DNA of 23,504 bases, from IMG/VR virus record IMGVR_UViG_3300042560_000673, positions 1 to 23,504 of that record; one strand, 5' to 3'. This document shows positions 1 through 12,000 of this stretch, one piece after another (the stretch's first letter is position 1; the number at the start of each line of letters is the position of its first letter). The notes under the pieces were generated by a model. The model ran no database searches and was not told the DNA's origin. It worked only from the letters and a program-made list of their open reading frames with translations. The position numbers and the translations under genes were made by a program. The stretch is from a virus.

Positions 1-3000
1 TCAACTACCATAGTATTAGTTGTATTATCTGTTGAAAATACTTGAGCGTCAATAGGATCAGTAGCAGGTTTGATTATACCTCCTGTTGTAAATCTAAATG
101 CTGAGTAATTGCAATTTAAAAATACTGCTTGGAATCCAGTAGCAGAATTTTCAATCAAAGGATTTATCTGTGTACTTGATTTGATTAATTGATCTCCGTT
201 TCCTACTTCATAAACATCAATTCTTAATTTTTCTGGATCAGAAATGTTAGTATCAAGTTCAATTGTTTTATTGACATAATCGCTAGTATAGCCATTTCCT
301 TCATAGATTGTAGTGCATAATCCATCACTTCCAATTATGTATACGCTAATACATGCAGGCACCTGTACTACATCAGCGAAACTATAAACATTATCTGCGT
401 TTGCATCTAATTCAATTGATACAACATTATAACCAACATGTGCATACTGTGTTGCTGACCAGTTAGTACCTGCTCTTGTAGTGACTATCATAGTCAACTG
501 GTCTGATACTACACCAGGTACTAATTCTTCCGGGCCATAACCTGCTTGGAACGGATCACCTTGAACAGTATAGACAGGTTTTACTAGGGCAAATACCTGC
601 GTTCTATCCCAAACTACTGGATCAGTAGTAGTATTTGAAGTTTGTAGTAATGTATTATCATCACCACCTATCGTATAAGTTGCATTTGATGTTTCATAAT
701 ATATTACGTTAAGATCATTTAATGTGCCGGTTGCACGTTCAGTCCAGGATGTACCGTTAGTTGTACTTACTTTAACAACACCATCATCGCCTACCGCTGT
801 GAATACATTGTTTACACAAATCACATCATTTAAGTTTTTACCAGAACTTAATATTAATGTCCATGCATTTAATGCTGAGGCTTGATAGACAGTACCGTTA
901 TTACCAACTACAACTATTACATTGTTGTTGTATGTTACAGAATTTAATGTTGAATTATTTGCGGTTCCGATATAATCTGATGAACTTACTTTAGTCCAAG
1001 TAGTTCCGTCAGTACTGTAGACAATTAATTTTGTGCTATTGTCGGTACCTACTGCAACATACCCTGTAAAGAATGATGTATTAACATAAGAGACATCATA
1101 GAAATACCCTGAGTCAGTATCAAACTTATAAACTTCTGTCCAAACTGTGCCTGTGCTATCACTTAATAATAATGTATTACCAGCAGCAATATATTTGTTG
1201 TTATGATATATTACGCTGTGTAATGAAAGTTCTGCTTGTGTTAATAATATTTTTTCATATGGGATATCAACAGGATCTGTGTCATAAGGGATGAAGTACC
1301 CATTGCTTGAGAATACATATCCATTAACACTCTTCATGATAGGTGTTGCTGAATTTGTAGTCGTCATTACATAGATACCATTATTGTTTATGATATCAGT
1401 CAAACCTAATGGATAATCACTTAGTTTACCTAATAGCCAATTATCTGAGACTTCAATATCCATAGCCAAGACACTTGAATTAGGTAAATTTGCAGGAGCA
1501 ATATAATTTACACCGTTAAACGTAATTGCTTCTACGTTTACTCCTGTTGGATAAAATTCTTGATCTTGTAATATAGTATCAACAGTAAACTGATCGGCAG
1601 GATCAAATGCATTTCCTTGATATACTGTATTTGGATATGTTAATCCAGTAAATAACTGCGTTAACTCGTCGCCCGGCATATTAACATCAGGTTGATAATA
1701 TGCGAATGCACGGTCTAGTGCATTTAATCTGCGATCTCCACTATCTAATTCTTCCCACTTACCGATATTAAAGTCGCTGTCATTGTTTGATACGACACAA
1801 ACATAAGTTTTATTATTGAATTTTACGATACTTGGAGTAAAGTAGAATGGTTCAGGTAAGAACATGAAACTACCTGCAGTAGCCATAGTCATAGAACCGT
1901 TAGCATCATCCGCAAAATTAATTACTGTACCACCTGGATTGTTAGTTAGACGAACTGTAGTTGATGTAGGTTTGTCGTAGATATAATATATTTGACCTAA
2001 CACAATCTCATTTGAGAACATCGTACCTGTAAACACTACAGGATCGTTTACATTAAAGTCTGTAGAACTTGTAACCGTAACTCTATCATCACTTGCTGTT
2101 ACATTTGTAGCAGTGGTAACCGTATATCCTACAAAGGCTAAATCGTCTGCTGAAACTGGAACTGTCATTCTAGGATCGCTATAAACATTGAAAGTATTTG
2201 CACCTGCTACCTTCAAGTAATAACTTTCAACTATATCATTAGGATTACCTTGACAGTTTACGCTAGTAATATTTCCTTCTGATTGTAGAGGTAATGACCA
2301 AACATATTCGCCTTCTACTACAGGATTAATCTGATTTACTACGATAGTCAAATCATTTGAAGGAGTAGTGCCGCCTAATAGGTTTCCAGCAATGCTTATA
2401 GTATTATCAACCGTAAATCCTTTACCACCGCTACTTATAATTGCTGTGTAGCCACCTAAACGATAGCCAATATCAAAAGTAGGTGCTTCTGTAATTTTCT
2501 GTACTAAATCTACAGGGCCTGTTCCAGGACTTAAAGTTTTTATTGCACCATTATAAGTGTCTGATACTGTTATATATGGCGCTCCCGTGATTGTAGCAGT
2601 ACCTACAGTATTAACTAAACTTGCTACACCTCCAGTTAAAGTGGCTTTTACTTTAAAATTAGTCAAGTCTACAATACTATGTACATAATAAGTTTGTCCT
2701 ATTTGTAATCCACCTAGTGGGAAGTTTGATATCACTATAGGCATGTCTACCATTAAATTAGTAGTAGTGGTTGTTAGGCTCACTGTTATTGTGTTATCTG
2801 AACTTGAAGATGAAGTACCTTGTAATGTTACATTACCAAACGTGTTAACATAGTATGCAGTTCCTGCTGTTAGACCACCTATACTTGTACCTACTGTGAT
2901 CGGTAATCCTTTATATACTCTTTGTATTCCACCTGCATCACGATCTAAAATCATATAATTCTGTTGACTGACTGGGACAGATCCGCTAGGTGGTACTGTT

Positions 3001-6000
3001 TTTAATATACTGCTTTCTACAAGATTACCGTAATTTATAGAAGTAATATTTTCAAATTCTTGACTTGATGAGTAGAATATAAATTGCTGTCCGTTAACTT
3101 GTCCAGGACTTGCAGGCAACTGTACGTTGACAGTCATGTTTCCTGTCGCAGATGTTAATTCTACATTATTTTCTTGACTTACAAAGAAACAATAAGTGTT
3201 GCTGCTTGATGCTACAGTTGTGACTGTAAATACTGCACCGCCCAATGTTGTGCTTATTGTAATAGTGTTGATGCCAATTGATTTTACATAATAAAAATTA
3301 CCAGCAACTATGTTACCAAAATTAGTAACCTGGTTACCATTAATAGTCATGTTACTGAATACGATTTGATCACCTACACTCAATCCAGTAGTGTTCTGTA
3401 CAACAATTTGATTTCCACTTACAATATAAAGGGCTTTGATTCTAGTAAATGAATCACTTGCTGAAATTGTAAATCTTTCTTTATCAATGACAGAAGTCAC
3501 AAAGTAAACAATATTTTCTTCAATACCGCCAAACACATTACCGACAAATTCAATTGGTATACCTGTGTATAGTCCTTGGCTTCCGCCTTGACCTATCGTT
3601 GTTAATGGAACAGTTACGATATTATTAGTGCTGCTAGTTGCTGTTGCTGTTCGTATGCCAGGATAATTTGTTGCGATTACCGCAGTGCTCACGTCTTGTC
3701 CTGTATAGCATCTTACTCCTAAACCACTTATAGTTAATGAGTTAAGAGTGACTACAGGACCTGTCAATGATGATTTGATAGTGAAATCAGTATCATTTAT
3801 AACTTCAGCAATATAATATACTGTGCCAGATTTGGTTTCAATATCAAATGCTTGTAATCCTGAAGTTCCTAGATCACCAGCAAAACCTACAAGCATATTT
3901 TCAACAAAACCTATAGTTGATCCGCTAGCATTTTCTGTTGAAGTGTTTAGTTTTAATCTGATTTTATTGCCTGTTGATATAGTGCTTTCTACGCTACGTT
4001 CAAATTCAGACCAAACTGGTTGAGTATAATTAGAAATTTCTGAGATTGGTAATACAAGTCCTTGATTGCTTGAAAGCATATTGGCAATATCAGGCAACGT
4101 GCTTTCTAGTGTAATACTTGAACTTGCAATATTCTCTGTATTGTTATAAGATCCTGCAAAGAATGAGCCATAAAAACTATTGGCTTCCCAATCAACTATT
4201 TGTGTGTTGTAACTTGTACGATCATATCGTAGAGTGATATTATTTTCTCTTACTGGATAACTTGAACTTACTGCCGCTGCTTTAGCACCCAACTTAAATG
4301 TATGAGATCCTGTGCCTTGACTGAATATTTTCACTCTGGTATTTTCAGCACCATAAATTGCATCTGCGTATGAAGTGTATAATGCTATGATAGTTGTAGG
4401 AACATTATCTAATACACGTACATAGTACCACTGGTTATTTTCAAGACCGCCTACTTCTGTACCTTCACCGCTTACATATCTTATTAGGTCTCCTGTTACT
4501 AATTCTGGAGCATATAATTCAAGTGTATTGACAGGGCTAATAGCGATATTAGTGCTATCTACTGTGAAGTCGTAGGCTGAGTCAATTATTATTCTAGGTA
4601 ATACTGCATATCCAGAACCAGGATTTATAACATTGACGCCTATTACCTTATCAACACGCATCACCGCTTCTAGAACTGCTTCTTCTCTTGGTTCAGGATA
4701 TATAGCAGTATCAATAAAAGCAGTTACTTTAGGAGGATTGGTATATCCTTTACCTGTGTCTAGTATGACTATTGCAGGTAAATCAATAAAAATGTTTTCT
4801 CCTGGGATATGATATGCAATTTCAGTACCATTAACTCCGCGTATTAATCCTGATAAACTGTTTGTGTCTCTATTAACTTGCGTATATCCAATCAGTTCGT
4901 ATACATTAGGATCTGCGACACTACTTACTTTTATAGTACCCGTTACAGGGAAACCAGAAACGTTATCTACAATAATAAAATCACTATTCAATGTGACGTA
5001 TGAACGTAGTGTTGAAATGTTATAATCGTTTTGTCCAATCAAACTTAAACCGTAATTGTTTCTCCATTCAGAGTAACTTTGAGTTGTCCAAATAGCATTA
5101 TTAGGCAAATATTCGCTTACTAAAGTTGGATTAGTATAAACCAACTCCGGACTGATAAATGATTGATTTTCAAAACTATATTCTGCAGGTAAATCAAAGT
5201 CCGTTATATTACCTTGATACCAGTCTATTCCAGTATATGTCAATAAAAATTCTTTGATGACAACGTGATATGGTTTTGCCTCGTTCAAATAACCAGATAA
5301 AAAGTCTTGATTATCATTTTGGAAATTTTGAATAGGCTTTAAATCTCTAATTTTGTGAGAAACATCAATTAAAGAAGTTTTATTTAACCATGGCAAGTAA
5401 TTTTGATTTTCATATGATTCTGCTTGTATGTAATTAAACAACAATATTAATGATCTATTACGGAAAATTAATAATTCATCTGTGAAAATTTGTTCGTTTA
5501 AGGCACGTATGATCCATCGTGTTTCTTCGCTAGGATAATTATCAAATGGTTGTGAGCCATAAAAATCACTACCAAAACCTATATTATTAGAACTATAATC
5601 CCATAATTCTGATTTGAATCTAACAGTTCCGTTTTGTAATCCTATGCGATTCCATTTACCTTCGTCTGTATAAATGTAAGTCTCACTATTACCTTGTCCA
5701 TTTTCTAATACAGTAACTATGCTTCCGGGTGCTACCTCTAAAGTTAGTAAATCATTATAAGCAGGTACCTGCATGATTGCTTTAGTATTATCATTATATC
5801 CTGGAACCCACCAATTTACATATTCCCAATAAAGTGAAGTGTCATAAAATTCTCCTGATTTAAATAAGAAAGGAATTCTAGGACGTATTTCTACGATTGG
5901 AAATTGCTTCAATATTGAATTACTATATTCTAAATAATTTTGAAGTGCTTTTAATCTATTATAGAAGAAACTCTGTCTTGGACGGGCCAATATACCACTT

Positions 6001-9000
6001 TGTACTGTCTTTGGCAAGAATGGATCTGGAACAACAGCACCTACTTCATCTGTACCGCCTAAACTGTCTATCAATCTATCATACAATGATCTTGGTGCTA
6101 TATTACCGTCAACAAAATTAGGTACTCCTGGTAAGAAATCGTTAGCAAAATTTTCTCTGATCAATTGATATTCTTCATGTTGAATAGTATTATTTGCTGA
6201 AGAATAACCTATATGTAAGACGCTATCATTTGCATTTATATATTGTTGACAGTTATATAATGCAAATGTATTCGGTAATAATGGGGCGATGTAACTTATA
6301 CCAGATCCTAATGGATTCAAGATATAATTAGCAACATTGACATCTGCTAAACTCTTATTTCTAAATTTAATTCCAGAATTTTTAACCCAGAAGAAATATA
6401 CCGGCTCAATAGTGTTTGATGCATTTAGTACTGTTTGAACTGAATATAAATCTATATTTCTAGGTGTGCCCGAGCCTTCATATTCAGAAGGGGGAACGGC
6501 GCTTGCTATCCATGAATAAATTGCTACGTCACTACCAGGAAATAATGTTCCCCAATATTTCGCATTATAAGCATTATCATTCTGATGATAATTTACAAAT
6601 CTTACATTTGAAGTATCAAACCACACAGTGCCTACTTGAGTCGATCCCCAAACAAATCCACTTTGTGTATTATTATCATTATTATAAGACGCAGGATCTA
6701 TGTTAGAAATTACGTCAATATTCTGTCGTATTGCACCTAATAATTTACCTTGTAATGGATCAAAATAATCTAAGTTAGTTAGTGTTTGATTCAACTCAGC
6801 ACTGAATATTTGACTGTTATCAATTTTACTAATATCAACAATTTCGTTTGTTTGTCTAAATTCTTTCCAGTTTGGCAATCCTGTTTGATTGATGTAGACT
6901 ACTACTTGTCCATCTATATCATCTGGACGATAGCCCGGTGTGCCTATAATCACTTTATTACTTGTAAAGTCTAACGCTGTACCATAACGAGGTTGTGAAC
7001 CATATACTTGACTCTTATCATTTGTGCTTTGAGCATATGTAAACGCACCTATATTGTTTAATGATTCTCTGTAATTTGAGAGATAATCAAACAAATATAC
7101 TGCACCTGCATTTGTATAAGTGTCTATAAATTGTGTAGCGTTATTGTCAAATATTGTATCATTAGTAAAATCTAAATCATCTATAAAATCAAAAGTAGTT
7201 TGAGCATAGCGTGTGCCTACTGGCGCACTAATTGCCACGCTATTAAACTCATTAAATTTAACGACAGTACCAAACTGAGTTGGTCCTGTCAAATGTGGAC
7301 ATTGTATTACTTGAGTTTGTGTGAGAACATCAATACCCAACTCTGCAAAAGTATCAACATCTGTGGAAGTTAATACTATCTGCTGGTTTGTGACTCCTAA
7401 TTCAGGTTTTATTAACTGAATATTTAATTTGTTGTTTATCGCTGTTGCTGTGATATTAGTTATTTGCGCTGTGTTTATTGCTAAGGCTGCTAGTTCTGCA
7501 TCACTATCTACTGGAATAGTAACTTCATATCCGTTAATCAATAACTTACGGTTAGCAGTTGTATCTACAGTAGAAGTACCAGTTATATTACCAAATCTTG
7601 CTCCGGCATTTGTATAACGATATACTGCCCCTTCTTCATTTTCAGAACTTAAAGCGAACGGTGCACCTACTAAAATTTCTGTGGCAAATCTATTATTATC
7701 AATGCTTGTACCGAACCCAACTCCTATTCTAGGAGTAGTTTCAGTTGTGAGAATTTGATTTAATGTAAATTTATTACCGCTTATTTTAATAATATCGCCT
7801 ACGACGAAAGTACCGGAGTATATTAGACTTGAACCACTTATAGAATAATTTGATTCGTCTACTAATACGCCGTTTAGATAAACATTAACTGTTTTGCTAG
7901 GGTCAGGAGTCCATGCTAACTGAAATGTTGTCGGATCATTTGTTGATGCTGTTTGTGTTTCAAAATTTTGTATTGATCTAGAATAATAATAAGCCTTGCC
8001 CCAATTTTCAGTTGATGCATCAAAATCTTCGTTGGGAGCACCTATAGTTACTACGTCTCCATAATAATTTGTAGTTATTGAACTTCCAAACTTATCTATT
8101 GTAACTGTTGGACCCGCTATAGTAGTAATAAATTCATAACTGCGTTTAATTACAGTGCCTTGATTAAACGGAATAGCAGTACCAGTTCCTGATCCTATAC
8201 TTATTGCTGTGAAAGTATCGCCCGGTGAAGGTGTCTCGCCCACATTAGTTGGTAGCCAGCCTGCTGCTGACCAGTCAGTAGTACCTAATGAACTAATAGT
8301 ATACTGTTCACCTATGACGAAAGTTCCTGCAGTAGATACTAAAGGTCCTGTTGCTTGAAAAATAATTCCTACTTTATTTTCTGGAGCGCCTACATTTGTA
8401 AAATCGTTTGCTCCTAAACTTATAATCTCATAATAGGTGCCATTTACTAATTCGTTAGCGTTGAATATGCCATTAATTCTTCTGTAAACATGTACATTGT
8501 TTCTTGCGACAGGTTCAGCATCATCAAAATCACTTATAAACAGCCAGTTACTATCACCGGACATTGCCATGCTGGAACCAAAATTTGTACATCCAACTGG
8601 GGCACTAATCTCTTGTAAAGGATTGATATCATCTGTAACGTATGTGTCGTTGACATAGTACAGGAATACTTTTGGTGTGCCTACAGGCTGTGAGATCGCA
8701 AAAATGTTTTGTCCTTTTACGATTGTTGTTCCGAATGAGGTACTTTTTTCAATAATTTGATCAGGATCGTAAACTTCAGTGATAGGATCATATTGGTATC
8801 TAAACACACGACCCATGCCTGCATCACTGAATAAAAAGTCTCCTTGTGTAGTGTAGGACACAGCACTACCAAATGTGCTTGTATCATTTTTCTCTTCGTC
8901 AGGTAGTGTATCTTTTGTGAATTCAATGTCAAATTCGTAATTGATTCCTTTACGATAGACAGCCCATCCACCATCATTGTTTGTATCTACCCAAACTTTA

Positions 9001-12000
9001 TTGCTTACAAATTCGTTGTTCAATAATAGTAAATCTTGGATATCGCTAGGTTGTGCAACTCTTTGTGATACGAACTGATAGGCGATTCCTTCGCCTGTCA
9101 ATGTCAAAGTGCTATTTGATAAGTTTAATGGTATTATAACTTGATATGGACTTACTACTTGTAATACTGTGAAGTATCCATTTATTAAATCATTAAAATT
9201 AATAATAGCAAAAATATCATTGATTTGTAGTGTCTGTGCTTGTCTAAAGAATATCGTAGTAGTACCATTTAAATTTGATCTAGCCCCAATGACCTGTCCT
9301 AACACATTAGGTGTCAATACGTTCCAGTTTGCAAGATAATTTGCAACATAAGCATAATCACCTACATAAAATTTATTTAAAGGTACGACTAATCCTGCTT
9401 CGTTTACTGCTGCAGGGAATCCACTAAAGAAGTATGATGACATTTTGACATCATTAAAGTTTACATATCCTGCATCAGGGAAAATAGTGTTTGGTGTGTT
9501 GGAATTCAATGTTGGTAAAACATCTGGATTTGTTATCGGTTTGCCATAATTGAACAAACTGTAGATAGGAACAATTTCTTGTGCCTGTTGTACCGGATTA
9601 CCATTTGTTAAACCTATGATGCTTGGGTTATTTGTTAGTTTGCTTTGGTTGAGTTTAAATTCAATGAAATTGTTTTGTAACACGCCACCGTACACACTGT
9701 TTAATATTGCCCAGTTTTCATGAAGGTCGTAATCTATTCCGCCTTGAGGTAAATCAGCGCCTTTAAAGACATCTAGTATAGCGCGTGTACCTTTTTCTTT
9801 GATCATGTTTTTATAAACATTGACCTGTGTGATATCGGTTAAGTCTGCGCTTACCATATATGGACGAGAGCGATAACCAATTAAACTAAATGATAATTGA
9901 TCTGCATCTTTTTCAAGATTTGCTTCGTTTACATTATAATATAACGAACTTTCATAACTTCTTGTGCTGCTGTTAGGCAACAGACCTTTTTGAACTTCAT
10001 CGTAATCTGTTTCTTTCCAATCTGCCTCTGTGAATGTTTTTGAAGGCTGAACGATTTTTAATGCTGTCCAATACTTGTTTTTAAAACTTACAATCTCACC
10101 CTTTGTATATTTTACAGCCGGTGTCCATTCTCGTATATTATCTTGATTATAGATAAATCCACTTGCATTCATCGTGCCGTTCCATTCAGCACTCTTAGTA
10201 CCCTGCAAGTAAATTCTATTTTGTTTTAATCCCGTGATTAAATTATAAATGACATCATTGAAAATAGTTTTATTATCAAATACTATACCATGCTCAATAT
10301 TACTCAAGTTAAATTGACCATAAGATATTGTATCGCCGTCTTTTAGTGCAGTGACACTAAATGATGTACCTTCTCTGACTATACTTAAATCTCTATTTTC
10401 AATAGGATATAAGTTTTGATTTAAAATAAAGTTATTATTGTGTATAGATAGAGGTTGCACTATCAAACTTTCTGCATTAATAGCAAGAGTATTTGCTGCT
10501 GGATTTAAAGTTATTACGCTACTATCAACAAAGCCGATCTGTGCCCAATATAAAAACTCACCGATCATCTGATTCCAGTCAAGTTGCACTCCTGATTCAA
10601 TTAACTCGTATTCACAACCTTGTGATATCAAATAACGTCCATAACTTGCAAGAAATTGTGCTAAATCCTGTGTTTTTCTGAATACGCTTCCATATTCAAC
10701 GATTTCAACTTTATCTGTATAATCTTTAGCGACCTTTACGCTTAAATCTTGTATAATGATGTTGTTTACGTTACCGTTGTTGATAGGTTTTAAAATTGAG
10801 AAATAATTAATATTCTGGCTAAAGCCATCTACGCGATAACCATTTGGAACTTTTTCTACGCTGACTGCACTATAAATTATCTTTGTGTATGGTTGATTTT
10901 CATATAATAATACACTAAAGTTTTCATCAGGTATTAACAAAGAAGAATTGCTACTGTTAGGTGTGCCTTTCTCAACAAAGAACTTTAACAATGTCTTGTC
11001 GCTGAATCCTGCCAATCTATAGACTAATCGTACATCTATATTTTTGAACAAATTAGTTATATTAGTTGTAGCATCTACGCCTAGTTGTTTTTCATAATCA
11101 ACTATCCAGTTAATATAACTTGTTTTAGCAGTGCCGTTACCATAAATTTGTATTTGATTAGGAACAAGATGGCTGCGATCATTAACAAGATACTGATTAA
11201 ATTCAGCGTTGTATTTGTAATTGTCTAGGTCTACTGCTAAGTTAAAGAAGTTGGCAGGTTTTAATAAAGCGCCCAATCGTACTAAATCAAAGGGCCATGT
11301 TGAGCTGCGACGATAACTGAATTCAACAGGACCAAGATCGCCTACTATCCATTGATCTGCAAATAGACTTGGATCATATGTTCCTACTATTGAATTCAAT
11401 GGGCTCTTTTGGCTACCGTCTTCATTTACAGGAAGTATTAATAAAAAGTTCTCAAACTCTGTGTCCCACTCAGTGGTATCTCTAGTGAAGTTTGATTTTT
11501 TATAGCGAGATAATGTTATAGGATTGCCGTTATTGTAATCAATACCGTCAAACATATCTGCCCACAATATTAAGTTATCACTTGTATAAGGGCTTGGACC
11601 ATAACGTTCATCCCACCAAGCAGGTTTATTAGCGTAGCCAATCATTTCCCATGGTGTAGTGGCTGGTGTTGAAGTACTGAAGTAGTAAATGTATATACCT
11701 CTCCAATTACCTTGAAGCAACAAGTCACCTGTTACTTTTGCCCCTGAATCTCGGTAGTTGTATGTATATGAATTACTTTGTGTAAAAATATGATCCTTAT
11801 AATCAAGTTTATTATTTCCTACCCAATCTAAGAATGCAGGAGAATATGCTGTCAACCAGTTATTATAATATTCAGTAGTATCTTTGTAATAATTAGGAAT
11901 AATGTCAGCAGCATTAATAGGAATAGTTGAACTTAATTTAATGTTGTTGTAGACACGTTTCTCAAACTCAAATAAAACTTGATCCCTATAATCGGTTAAA

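Larger units (their letters stand above)
6885..8885 (-). repeat. Seven FG-GAP-like repeats forming a predicted beta-propeller (giant protein)
   Basis: Seven repeats carry an [FY]-G-[ST]-[AST] start, a V/I-rich strand ending near G-A-P, and a G-x-[VA]-[YFH]-x-Y strand. The FG (or YG) dipeptides are encoded at about 8873, 8735, 8582, 8090, 7715, 7274 and 6986. Examples: FGSAVSYTTQGDFLFSDAG with GRVFRY; FGSSITTNYYGDVVTIGAP with GKAYYY; FGTSIDN with EILVGAP and GAVYRY; YGTALDFTSNKVIIGTP with GQVVVY. Seven such repeats are what integrin-alpha-type propellers have. Blades 1-3 follow closely (138 and 153 bp apart), while the gaps after blades 3, 4, 5 and 6 are 492, 375, 441 and 288 bp, the first three because extra domains are inserted. 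Confidence 0.75.

Noticed and set aside
8717-8977. Minus-strand open frame of 86 codons inside the giant gene
   Set aside because: It is out of frame with the giant protein and lies across blades 1 and 2 of the propeller, whose reading is clear. No start signal or recognisable product.
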